Below are positions 35,060 to 42,837 of a stretch of DNA of 64,000 nt, piece by piece. Position numbers and translations under genes: made by a program. Source of the DNA: Bacteroides sp. (GTDB taxonomy: Bacteria > Bacteroidota > Bacteroidia > Bacteroidales > Muribaculaceae); assembly GCA_014801785.1 (NCBI GenBank), contig JAAVDN010000003.1:16368-80367 (forward strand), written 5' to 3'. The number at the start of each line of letters is the position of its first letter. The first letter of the stretch is position 1. Below the pieces are notes generated by a model. It did not search any database. It was not told the origin of the DNA and worked only from the letters and a program-made list of their open reading frames with translations.

Positions 35060-35617
35060 TCAGACGGTCAGAATCTCCTTCTCCTTCTCAGCATAGAGAT
35101 CATCGATTTTCTTCATGAAGCGGTCGTGAATCTTCTGGACCTTGGCTTCGGCGTCCTTCTCGATATCCTCGCTAAGACCATTCTTGATCTCCTTCTTCAA
35201 TCCGTCGATAGCGTCACGGCGGGCGTTACGCACGGAGACTTTTGCCTGCTCAGCCTCTCCTTTACACTGCTTGGCGAGACTTTTGCGGCGATCCTCGGTC
35301 AGCGGCGGGATGCTGAGGCGGATTACCTCTCCGTTATTCTCCGGTGTGATTCCGAGGTCCGAGTTGATGATAGCCTTCTCTATCTCCTTGAACATCGACT
35401 TCTCCCACGGGGTGATGGCTATGGTGCGAGCGTCCGGAACACTGATGTTGGCTACATTGGATACCGGGGCTGCCGTTCCGTAATAATCCACGCGGATTCC
35501 GTCAAGCAGACGGGCCGAGGCCTTTCCTGCCCGTATACGGGAAAGGGTCTCGTCAAGATACTCCACTGCGAGCTGCATGGAGTCTTCTGCATTCTGCAGA
35601 TATTCGTTAACTTCCAT
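35060..35617 (-). CDS. frr: Ribosome recycling factor
   Basis: 185 aa, the usual length. It has the three-helix-bundle domain features [20 protein letters not shown] and [20 protein letters not shown], then [14 protein letters not shown] and '[11 protein letters not shown]'-type sequence ([20 protein letters not shown]), with the C-terminal helix ending [14 protein letters not shown]. With EF-G it splits the post-termination ribosome. It follows pyrH on the same strand (82-bp gap), the classic order pyrH-frr. That gap holds six tandem 10-mers, so the two genes may be controlled separately. Confidence 0.97.
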   Translation of the reverse strand: MEVNEYLQNAEDSMQLAVEYLDETLSRIRAGKASARLLDGIRVDYYGTAAPVSNVANISVPDARTIAITPWEKSMFKEIEKAIINSDLGITPENNGEVIRLSIPPLTEDRRKSLAKQCKGEAEQAKVSVRNARRDAIDGLKKEIKNGLSEDIEKDAEAKVQKIHDRFMKKIDDLYAEKEKEILTV

Positions 35618-35630
35618 TATATATAGTTTT

Positions 35631-35690
35631 TCTCGATTTATCTTGATTTTTCTCGATTAACCTCGATTAATCCCGATCTATCTTGATTTA
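35631..35690. repeat. Six tandem 10-mers, consensus TCTCGATTTA
   Basis: Units at 35631, 35641, 35651, 35661, 35671 and 35681: TCTCGATTTA, TCTTGATTTT, TCTCGATTAA, CCTCGATTAA, TCCCGATCTA, TCTTGATTTA. The tract starts 13 bp upstream of the frr ATG, in the pyrH-frr gap. On the other strand it reads TAAATCGAGA, close to the nonamer at 20027. Confidence 0.85.
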
Positions 35691-35699
35691 TCCGAGGAC

Positions 35700-36410
35700 T
35701 CAGGCATGGACGAAAGTTCCTATATCCTCTCCATCAAGCATCCGGTTGAGATTCCCCTCCTTATCCATATTGAAGACATAGATAGGCATCCCGTTCTCCT
35801 TGCAGAGGGCGGTCGCCGTCAGATCCATAACCTTAAGTCCACGCGCCATAACCTCGTCATAACTTATGTCGGAGAACTTGGTTGCTGTCGGGTCCTTCTC
35901 CGGGTCAGCGGTGTAGACACCGTCAACGCGTGTTCCTTTGAGCATTACATCGGCTTCCGTCTCTATGGCGCGGAGTGCCGAACCGGTGTCGGTGGTGAAA
36001 TAGGGGCTACCGGTGCCACAGGCGATAATCGCTACCTTCCCCTCCTTCATAGCCTCTATCGCCTTCCATTTGGAATAGGGCTGACCGATAGGGAACATCG
36101 GAACGGCCGTGAATAAATCTACCCCCTGTCCGATAGCTTCAAGCGCCGAGGAGAGCGCCAGGGAGTTGATGACTGTCGCCAGCATTCCCATCTGGTCTCC
36201 CTTAACGCGATCATAGCCGCTGGCCGCGCCGCTAAGTCCGCGGAAAATATTTCCGCCTCCGATAACAATAGCCACTTCTACACCCTTGCATACAGCCTCT
36301 TTGATCTGACGGGCGTAGGAATCAAGACGTTCGCGGTCAATCCCATGTCCCTGAGCCCCCATCAGGGATTCCCCTGACAATTTTAATAGTATTCTTTTAA
36401 ATCGTGTCAC
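35700..36410 (-). CDS. pyrH: UMP kinase
   Basis: 236 aa. Starts KRILLKLSGESLMGAQGHGI; glycine-rich VAIVIGGGNIFRG and 'YDRVKGDQMGMLATVINSLA' follow, with AFFTTDTGSALRAIE-like sequence (GSPYFTTDTGSALRAIETEA) and 'MLKGTRVDGVYTADPEKDPT'. It phosphorylates UMP to UDP as a hexamer and is feedback-inhibited by UTP in relatives. Located upstream of frr. The minus-strand start ATG gives the standard N-terminus. Confidence 0.97.
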   Translation of the reverse strand: MTRFKRILLKLSGESLMGAQGHGIDRERLDSYARQIKEAVCKGVEVAIVIGGGNIFRGLSGAASGYDRVKGDQMGMLATVINSLALSSALEAIGQGVDLFTAVPMFPIGQPYSKWKAIEAMKEGKVAIIACGTGSPYFTTDTGSALRAIETEADVMLKGTRVDGVYTADPEKDPTATKFSDISYDEVMARGLKVMDLTATALCKENGMPIYVFNMDKEGNLNRMLDGEDIGTFVHA

Positions 36411-36503
36411 GTTTTTTTCTGTTTTCGCAAATTTAATCCTTTTCCCTCAACCCTCCAATTTTTTTCCAATCATCATACTTCAAATTCCCGCCCCTCACCG
36501 CTT

Positions 36504-37367
36504 TCACAGACTCTTTCGGATATGCCGCAGATAATAGAGATACCCGTCGGCAATCAGCCGGAACGCACGGAAAAAAGGAGCCGGTGAACGCCAGGCTTCC
36601 AGCGGGAGGCGCAAAAGCACACCTAAAGGAGTATTGAGGGATCCTATTACGGCCCCTTTGGAACGTATGACATCAGACCGCAGAGCATTGCGGACAGAGG
36701 TTGTATTTCCCGGATGCCGAACAATGACCTTCGGGAAAAACCGAATGCTGCAACCTCTCTTGCGTAGGCTGGCCATCATCATCTCCTCCTCACCGGCCCC
36801 CATTCTCGGAGCCCCGATACCGACCAGTTCGCAGAAACGTATTCCGTAACGCCTGACCGTCTGCAAGCGCAACGCGATCTCAAAGTTAACCGGGGAATGA
36901 AATCGCCAGGGCTTCCGCAGGTCAGCTTCCCCGGGAGGGAATACCCGTTTCTCAGGAATATCGGCGCGGAAAAGAGCGCAGTCGAGCTCCGGATTCCGTT
37001 CCATTGTCGAGATAATCGTCCGGAATCCATCGGCACTGAATTCCAGGTCGTCATCCGCTATATATATATAAGGAGCGGAACTCATGTCAAGAGCATGGTT
37101 ACGGTTTTTTGTCACACCACGGTCACGGAAGAGCCCGAAGCGCAGGTCAGCACGCCCGGAGAACTCCGGAGGCACATAGTCATCGGGCAACGTATGTTCC
37201 GGATCCTGACAGGCCACAATATATCTCACCCCCTCAACCTCGGGAAGGGCGCCGGCAGACAGTAGGTGGTCCATACGTCCCGCCATCGAGACAATCATCA
37301 CATCCAGCTTCACCCGGGAAGGTTGAGCAACTAAAGAGGCAGAAGAAGAGTCGTCAGGTGAAAACAT
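36504..37367 (-). CDS. Family 2 glycosyltransferase
   Basis: 287 aa. The GT-A fold start is DVMIVSMAGRMDHLLSAGAL and the nucleotide-sugar-binding motif is the triple Asp in APYIYIADDDLEFSADGF (DXD). It resembles the GT2 family with a C-terminal short tail and no membrane helix. The acceptor and sugar are unknown. It is separated from pyrH by 93 bp on the same strand. The N-terminal ~20 residues (SPDDSSSASLVAQPSR) look dispensable, so the true start could be a later codon. Confidence 0.72.
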   Translation of the reverse strand: MFSPDDSSSASLVAQPSRVKLDVMIVSMAGRMDHLLSAGALPEVEGVRYIVACQDPEHTLPDDYVPPEFSGRADLRFGLFRDRGVTKNRNHALDMSSAPYIYIADDDLEFSADGFRTIISTMERNPELDCALFRADIPEKRVFPPGEADLRKPWRFHSPVNFEIALRLQTVRRYGIRFCELVGIGAPRMGAGEEEMMMASLRKRGCSIRFFPKVIVRHPGNTTSVRNALRSDVIRSKGAVIGSLNTPLGVLLRLPLEAWRSPAPFFRAFRLIADGYLYYLRHIRKSL

Positions 37368-37440
37368 ATCGCAAAGATATGAAAAAAGAGGGAGAAAAAG
37401 AGTGAGAAAGCAGATATTCCCAGATTTTTAGCCAATATAT

Positions 37441-37471
37441 TTTGCCGATACGAAAAAATAAACTACCTTTG
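37441..37471 (+). promoter_or_regulatory. Promoter of the tRNA-Glu/rpsT/tRNA-Glu unit
   Basis: TTTG (37441-37444), 19 bp, TACCTTTG (37464-37471), then C. Textbook Bacteroidetes sequence and spacing, 39 nt before the tRNA. Confidence 0.8.
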
Positions 37472-37481
37472 CAGTCGCAAA

Positions 37482-37497
37482 GCCCCATTCTATGGGA
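37482..37497 (+). other. Possible collapsed tRNA-Glu remnant
   Basis: GCCCCATTC directly joined to TATGGGA reproduces the 5' end and 3' acceptor end of tRNA-Glu with the interior missing. It sits between the promoter and the first intact copy. Could be chance or a leader hairpin. Confidence 0.3.
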
Positions 37498-37510
37498 CTA
37501 CTTGCATGAT

Positions 37511-37582
37511 GCCCCATTCGTCTATCGGTTAGGACGAGAGATTTTCATTCTCTAAAGAGCAGTTCGACTCTGCTATGGGGTA
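37511..37582 (+). tRNA. tRNA-Glu (anticodon TTC), copy 1
   Basis: Acceptor GCCCCAT pairs with ATGGGGT, anticodon loop TTTTCAT, T-arm GCAGTTCGACTCTGC. No encoded CCA. Identical to copy 2. Confidence 0.96.
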
Positions 37583-37618
37583 CAAAAAATTAAAACAACA
37601 AGACAAGATTTTAACCCA

Positions 37619-37876
37619 ATGGCAAACCATAAGTCATCGTTAAAGAGAATACGCCAGGCTGAAAAGCGCAAAATAGAGAACCATTACTGGGCTAAGACTG
37701 CTCGCAATGCCGTCCGTAAGGTTCGCAAAATGACTGACGCAGCAGAAGCCGAAGCAGCATATAATAAGGTCAGCGCCCTTCTTCAGCGTCTTGGCCGCAA
37801 GAACATCATTTCCAAAAACAAGGCTGCTAACCTCTGCAGCGGAATGATGCTTCATATCAACAAACTCGGCAAGTAA
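37619..37876 (+). CDS. rpsT: 30S ribosomal protein S20
   Basis: 85 aa. Typical basic S20: MANHKSSLKRIRQAEKRKIE, then 'NHYWAKTARNAVRKVRKM', and the Lys/Arg/Ala-rich C-terminus 'NIISKNKAANLCSGMMLHIN'. It binds 16S rRNA in the small subunit body. It is enclosed between two identical tRNA-Glu genes, which suggests one transcript processed by RNase P and RNase Z type enzymes. Confidence 0.95.
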   Translation: MANHKSSLKRIRQAEKRKIENHYWAKTARNAVRKVRKMTDAAEAEAAYNKVSALLQRLGRKNIISKNKAANLCSGMMLHINKLGK

Positions 37877-37894
37877 TTATTTGCCACACTTTCC

Positions 37895-37966
37895 GCCCCA
37901 TTCGTCTATCGGTTAGGACGAGAGATTTTCATTCTCTAAAGAGCAGTTCGACTCTGCTATGGGGTA
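37895..37966 (+). tRNA. tRNA-Glu (anticodon TTC), copy 2
   Basis: Same sequence as copy 1 across all 72 nt, including the start of the A-rich flank (TACAAAAAA). Followed by a terminator. Confidence 0.96.
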
Positions 37967-37967
37967 C

Positions 37968-37999
37968 AAAAAAGCCTTCCTGTTCAGGAAGGCTTTTTT
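37968..37999 (+). terminator. Terminator after tRNA-Glu copy 2
   Basis: AAAAAAGCCTTCCTG, loop TT, complementary arm ending in TTTTTT. Confidence 0.92.
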
Positions 38000-38126
38000 G
38001 TTTATATCACTCCGTCACTGTCCGCCACACGGGCTCCCTTTCCGGTATCAATTCTTGAAATTTCACTCCACTGCAATAATTTTGCAGTGGAGTAATAATT
38101 GTTAAGCAATATTAATACCGCTTCTA

Positions 38127-38158
38127 TTGCTTTTTATCACGCTAACATATTATCTTTG
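38127..38158 (+). promoter_or_regulatory. Promoter of recA
   Basis: TTG (38127-38129), 21 bp, TATCTTTG (38151-38158), then CA. The leader then contains element C. No clear LexA-type operator was recognised. Confidence 0.6.
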
Positions 38159-38167
38159 CATCAGAAT

Positions 38168-38221
38168 AAGACCCTGGCCCACAAGATATGTTAACAGCCG
38201 GGTCGCAGAAACGAGGGTCTT
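38168..38221 (+). repeat. AGACCCTGGCCCACAA element, copy C, in the recA leader
   Basis: The 16-mer is 38169-38184. AAGACCCT (38168-38175) pairs exactly with AGGGTCTT (38214-38221), enclosing 38 nt. It ends 22 nt before the recA ATG. Confidence 0.65.
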
Positions 38222-38243
38222 CCCTCCAACAACTTAAAATATA

Positions 38244-39458
38244 ATGGCAAAGAAATCTGCTAAGAAGACAGTCAGCGTCGGCCAGATAACCGATGCTGAA
38301 GAGAAGAAGAAGGCCCTCGATGTCACTATGGCCCACCTGGAGAAAAACTTCGGGTCAGGCGCTATCATGCGCCTCGGAGATGACAAGATTCAGGATATCG
38401 AGGCCATATCGACAGGTTCTATCGGGCTTGACTTCGCGCTCGGTGTAGGCGGGGTTCCCCGCGGACGTATCACCGAGATATTCGGTCCGGAATCCTCCGG
38501 TAAGACAACCCTCGCGATCCATATCATCGCCGAGGCTCAGAAACAGGGAGGAATTTGCGCTATCATCGACGCCGAACATGCTTTCGACCGCTTCTATGCC
38601 GAGCGTCTCGGCGTTGACGTCAACAATCTCTGGATTGCCCAGCCCGACAACGGAGAACAGGCGCTCGACATTGCCGAGCAGCTCATCAATTCCGGAGCCA
38701 TAGATGTTCTGGTCATTGACTCTGTCGCCGCCCTCACTCCGAAGGCGGAGGTCGAAGGGGTAATGGGTGATAAGAACGTCGGTCTCCATGCCCGTCTGAT
38801 GTCCCAGGCTATGAGAAAGCTGACAGGCACTATTTCCAAAACACGCACCTGTTGCATATTCATCAACCAGATACGCGAGAAGATCGGTCTGATGTTCGGC
38901 AATCCCGAAACGACTACCGGTGGTAACGCCCTGAAATTCTACAGCTCCGTGCGTATCGATATCCGTCCGGCTCAATTCATCAAGGAGGGTGACAACCCTG
39001 TCGGTCGCATAGCGAAGATAAAGGTTGTCAAAAACAAAGTCGCTCCACCCTTCATGAAAACAGAAGTCGAGATGCTCTTCGGACAGGGAATATCCCGCGC
39101 AGGAGAAGCTCTCGATCTGGCGGTCGAATATGATATCGTCAAGAAATCCGGGGCCTGGTTCTCCTATAACGGAGCCAAACTCGGTCAGGGGCGCGACTCC
39201 GTGCGCAACTCTATCGCCCAAAACCCGGAACTCCTCGAAGAGCTGGTGTCGAAAGTGAAAGCCAAAATAGAGGAACTGCGCAAGGATAACAAGATAAAGC
39301 GCGCAACCCCCATCCTCTCAAGCAAGAAAACAGAATCTTCCGCTGATGAGGAAGAGGCAGAAGAGAATTTGGAATATGATCCCGACGAGACTCAATACAG
39401 CGACTCCGACGAGGATAACGCCAATCTCTTCAACGACGACTTTGAATTAGAATCCTAA
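38244..39458 (+). CDS. recA: Recombinase RecA
   Basis: 404 aa. Core: [15 protein letters not shown], Walker [21 protein letters not shown], Walker B '[11 protein letters not shown]', L2 region '[20 protein letters not shown]', 'GIDIRPAQ'-like and '[20 protein letters not shown]'. It forms ATP-dependent filaments on single-stranded DNA and drives strand exchange and the SOS response. The C-terminus after about residue 345 is an unusually long acidic tail (Asp/Glu/Ser-rich, about 55 aa) beyond the usual end. Own promoter, and a strong terminator at 39479. Confidence 0.97.
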   Translation: MAKKSAKKTVSVGQITDAEEKKKALDVTMAHLEKNFGSGAIMRLGDDKIQDIEAISTGSIGLDFALGVGGVPRGRITEIFGPESSGKTTLAIHIIAEAQKQGGICAIIDAEHAFDRFYAERLGVDVNNLWIAQPDNGEQALDIAEQLINSGAIDVLVIDSVAALTPKAEVEGVMGDKNVGLHARLMSQAMRKLTGTISKTRTCCIFINQIREKIGLMFGNPETTTGGNALKFYSSVRIDIRPAQFIKEGDNPVGRIAKIKVVKNKVAPPFMKTEVEMLFGQGISRAGEALDLAVEYDIVKKSGAWFSYNGAKLGQGRDSVRNSIAQNPELLEELVSKVKAKIEELRKDNKIKRATPILSSKKTESSADEEEAEENLEYDPDETQYSDSDEDNANLFNDDFELES

Positions 39459-39478
39459 TCCTAATATTGACTCTCCGG

Positions 39479-39514
39479 CGGCTCCCTGTGCGTTAACAGG
39501 GAGCCGCTTTTTTT
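39479..39514 (+). terminator. Terminator of recA
   Basis: CGGCTCCCTGT pairs with ACAGGGAGCCG around GCGTTA, then CTTTTTTT. Confidence 0.93.
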
Positions 39515-39596
39515 ACCTTTTTATCTGTTTTTGCTCTTTCTCGAAATTATTTTCACACTTTTTTATCCATAATGATGGTTTGTTAAATATATTTTG

Positions 39597-39604
39597 TATC
39601 TTTG
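39597..39604 (+). promoter_or_regulatory. -7 box of the 39732 gene
   Basis: TATCTTTG then CGG; TTTG at 39579-39582 lies too close (14 bp) to be a standard -33. The 127-nt leader contains CATTATTCA-like repeats. Confidence 0.45.
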
Positions 39605-39731
39605 CGGTGTGAGTCATTTCGCGACTAAACTCTACATCTGTTAAGGAATACTCTACAAATAACATCATTATTCATTATTTGAACTTTAAATCAGGAAAAA
39701 ATCATTATTCACAAAATAAAACTTGTTGTCT

Positions 39732-41396
39732 ATGAACTTTTCTACATCATTAATTCTGTCAGGCGCGTTCGCTATCTCCGCCCTGAGCGCTATGGCTCAG
39801 AACGAAGCGACCGTCTCAATCTCTCCGGCTCCGGGCGACTATGAGGTGCTCCCCTCCGAATTCGTTCTCACAATCGACGGCCCCTCCAAAATCGCCAAGA
39901 ACATCACCGGCGGCAATCCCCTGCTCCTCACCTCTCCGAGCGGCGCCACCCAGCAGCTGACAGGAACCGTATCAGGCAACACCGTAAGTTGCAAACTGAG
40001 TTCCACCTCCACCTTCCCCCTCAATGAAGCAGGAGAATATAAGGTGACCTTCCGTAATAAGGCTATAAAATACACATGGCCCGACGGAACCCCTTCATAT
40101 AATGAACTCACTGACTTCTATTATAACGTAGCCGGCGAAGGTGGCGGCGAATCCAACGAGCCTCAGGAGGTCGTCTATGACATTGAGCTGCAGAAGACCG
40201 TCCCCTCTCTCAAGCCGCTCGATCTTGAGATGAAGACAATCGAAACTCTTCAGATCTATTTCAACATGGGCAACCTGGAGATTGCTTCCGATGTTGACGC
40301 TACCGTGACTATCTCCGGTCCCAACTATAAGCAGACAACTATCCTGCGCCCCAATATGGTTATGGAGACCGCCACCTGTTTCAAGGCGCTCTTCACCGAT
40401 CCTGAATACAACGGAACCTATACTCTCACTATCCCGGAGGGAATATTGGGTGACAAGACTTGGATTGAGAATCATGAATACGGCCATGCCAACGCCGCTG
40501 TCAACTATGAATTCACCGTCGAAGGAGGAAAAGATCCTTCCGAAATCACCGTTGACCTTACCTTCAATCCTTTCGTCAACCCGACTGTAGGAACCAAGGT
40601 CGGCAGTCTCTCCGAGGTCTCCCTCCTTTTTGACACCACTCCCTACTGGAACGCTGATACCGAACTGAAGGTCGGTTACAAGGCTGATCCTCAGTCTCTC
40701 TCCTTCTCTTCCTTCACTACTGCGAAGATCGAAAAAGGGGAAGGCAACGAGGTCAAGCTCGTACTTGACAAGAAAGCCGTCAACCGCGGTGAGTATTCGA
40801 TAACTCTTCCGGAGGGCACTTTCTGGAACGCCGACCACGAGGCCGACGTAAATACAGGCTCCCTCAACTCCGCCATGAACCTTTACTGGAATGTGTCTCC
40901 CGTCATCGCTGAGGTCAATGTCACAAGCCATGTGCCCGCAACCGACGCAAAGGTAGCATCTTTCCCTGCCGGTCAGCCCGGAATCATCATCAACACTGAC
41001 AACAATGACGCGGTTGCAGAACTCAGCATCCAGGTTGTCTCCTACGCTCTTGACAGCGATTCCGCAACACCCGTGACTCTTATCAGCACTACTTCCTCGA
41101 CTGAAAAGACCGAGGATGGCGCTCCCTGCTGGGTCAACAACACCGGCGCCGATATACCCCTTTCCGAGTCCAAGTATTACGAAGTAACCTATTCTCTGCT
41201 TGACGCTGATGGAAATGTCCTCGCAGATGGCCTCTTCGAGTTCTACGGCGACTACGAGACCGGTATCAACTCAATCGAAAGCGAGAAGCAGGTTGTCATC
41301 TACAACCTCCAGGGGATCCGCATCGACAAAGACGCCAACGCTCTTCCCGCCGGATTCTATATCATCAACGGCAAGAAGACCCTGATGGTCAAATAA
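39732..41396 (+). CDS. Secreted Ig-repeat protein with sorting-like tail
   Basis: 554 aa from the ATG at 39732. The nearby TTG at 39723 could extend it by three residues but gives no benefit. It has a signal peptide (to about AMAQ). Repeats of the same family as in the 28679 gene follow, for example 'SISPAPGDYEVLPSEFVLTI' with 'LNEAGEYKVTFrnKAIKYTW', and again around residues 170-260 and 280-400. The tail (QVVIYNLQGIRIDKDANALP) is of sorting type. Probably a surface protein; the two related proteins lie 11 kb apart. Strong C bias in codons suggests good expression. It ends in a hairpin at 41433. Confidence 0.72.
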   Translation: MNFSTSLILSGAFAISALSAMAQNEATVSISPAPGDYEVLPSEFVLTIDGPSKIAKNITGGNPLLLTSPSGATQQLTGTVSGNTVSCKLSSTSTFPLNEAGEYKVTFRNKAIKYTWPDGTPSYNELTDFYYNVAGEGGGESNEPQEVVYDIELQKTVPSLKPLDLEMKTIETLQIYFNMGNLEIASDVDATVTISGPNYKQTTILRPNMVMETATCFKALFTDPEYNGTYTLTIPEGILGDKTWIENHEYGHANAAVNYEFTVEGGKDPSEITVDLTFNPFVNPTVGTKVGSLSEVSLLFDTTPYWNADTELKVGYKADPQSLSFSSFTTAKIEKGEGNEVKLVLDKKAVNRGEYSITLPEGTFWNADHEADVNTGSLNSAMNLYWNVSPVIAEVNVTSHVPATDAKVASFPAGQPGIIINTDNNDAVAELSIQVVSYALDSDSATPVTLISTTSSTEKTEDGAPCWVNNTGADIPLSESKYYEVTYSLLDADGNVLADGLFEFYGDYETGINSIESEKQVVIYNLQGIRIDKDANALPAGFYIINGKKTLMVK

Positions 41397-41432
41397 TCAC
41401 GCCTCTCAACAATTGATGAGATAATGACAATA

Positions 41433-41469
41433 ATGACGCCCGGATACAGCAGTGTGGTCCGGGCGTCAT
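41433..41469 (+). terminator. Terminator after the 39732 gene
   Basis: ATGACGCCCGGA pairs with TCCGGGCGTCAT around 13 nt. Confidence 0.75.
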
Positions 41470-41563
41470 CATTAGATATATTTTAATTCAGTTGTAAATG
41501 GTCGTGAACTCTCTCTCCAAAGAAAGCATCAATTCTTCAAACCGTTCAAATCGATTTCCGTTT

Positions 41564-41586
41564 CCCCGCGTCAATAAGGCGCGGGG
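41564..41586 (-). terminator. GC hairpin after the efflux operon
   Basis: CCCCGCG and CGCGGGG with a 9-nt loop, 20 bp downstream of the last permease stop (minus strand). No good T-run on that strand. Confidence 0.4.
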
Positions 41587-41605
41587 ATTTTCATTGATGA
41601 CAGTG

Positions 41606-42787
41606 TTATGCGGGATTTGCAAGTCGCTCGGCAGGACGGACAACCCATTTCTGGATTCCCCACGCCAGGAGCGTATAGATGGCGGCCAGTCCCCATTCCC
41701 AATAATACGCATCGCTGACCTGCGTCAGGCTCGCTCCATTACTATTCATCTTTATGAATCCCTGCACACCCCAGGTTGCCGGAACCATATCGCTCAGGAA
41801 ACGCCAGAACCCGTGGATGGCATACTGCGGCCAGGTCAGTCCCGACAGGAACAGGAAGATGACCGAAGTGACGACCCAGATGATAAAAATATTCTCGCGC
41901 TCCGTCACGAAACCTTGAATACAGAATCCCAACATGATGGAGGCCAACACCATCGGAAGAATGAAACAGAAGATTTCCAACATATTGCCGGCCATCGGAA
42001 AAGAGAATATAAGCGGTATATAATGGAGCAACCAGATGCTCGGAAGAATCATCAGCGTCAAATAGCATCCTGCCTGTCCGAGCATGGTCATCAGAACAGA
42101 AGGTTCCATATTGACAGCATTGTATCCGGTCAGACGCCTGCGCTCACGCTTGGCTCCACCAGCCATTCCAATCGCCAGAATAATAGACTGCTGGAGAATG
42201 AGGACAACGATACCCGGCATGACGAAAGAGTCGAAGCCATTTGAGATATTTCCCATCGAGACGTTATTGATAGGCATGATGTCGCCGGGCATGAGCGACC
42301 CTCCCATCGGAACGACTCTGTTGAGATTCTCATCAAGCATCTCAGCCCCCATCTCGGTCATGACATTGGTCGAGGCAACCAGGAAACCGCGGTAACGCAG
42401 AAGGAGCGACATATCGGAATAAATGACCGCCGGAGCCTGCTCCCCCCGCCCTATCTTTCGTCCGAATCCTTCGGGTATCTCAAGGATGCCGAAACATTCG
42501 TGGGAGTGCATAGCCTCCTTTCCTTCTCCCATATCGGCAGCATATCCTATTACATTGATTTCCTGGCACGCATCCAGGTTGCGGACCAGCTCGCGCGACT
42601 TTTGGGAACGGTCATGGTCCACGACAACCATCCTGACCTCCCTGACAAGTTCCGGATTATATATCAGCGAATATATGACCGGATAGCCAAGCGGAAGGAA
42701 AAGAAGGAAGAGAAGGATTCCCTGATCGGAGAATACAAGCTTGAATTCCCTGACATAGACTTCTATGAATTGACGCCAGTATTTCAT
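41606..42787 (-). CDS. ABC-2 type permease (efflux, subunit 2)
   Basis: 393 aa. The first membrane helix (QGILLFLLFLPLGYPVIYSL) is followed by a large extracytoplasmic domain and five C-terminal helices, the ABC-2/YhhJ-YbhR layout. It is the last gene of a minus-strand operon, 50 bp after a second permease, with a HlyD-type adaptor and a TolC-type channel upstream. Together they should form an export path for a small molecule or drug. No ATPase gene or domain is seen in the operon. Substrate unknown. Confidence 0.85.
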   Translation of the reverse strand: MKYWRQFIEVYVREFKLVFSDQGILLFLLFLPLGYPVIYSLIYNPELVREVRMVVVDHDRSQKSRELVRNLDACQEINVIGYAADMGEGKEAMHSHECFGILEIPEGFGRKIGRGEQAPAVIYSDMSLLLRYRGFLVASTNVMTEMGAEMLDENLNRVVPMGGSLMPGDIMPINNVSMGNISNGFDSFVMPGIVVLILQQSIILAIGMAGGAKRERRRLTGYNAVNMEPSVLMTMLGQAGCYLTLMILPSIWLLHYIPLIFSFPMAGNMLEIFCFILPMVLASIMLGFCIQGFVTERENIFIIWVVTSVIFLFLSGLTWPQYAIHGFWRFLSDMVPATWGVQGFIKMNSNGASLTQVSDAYYWEWGLAAIYTLLAWGIQKWVVRPAERLANPA

Positions 42788-42837
42788 TTATAATTATTTG
42801 CTATTCAATTATTTACATCTAAAGACCAGTTGCATCT

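Noticed and set aside
41498-42244. 248-codon open frame opposite the last permease
   Set aside because: Antisense to an operon gene with clear membrane topology; polar, unstructured product.
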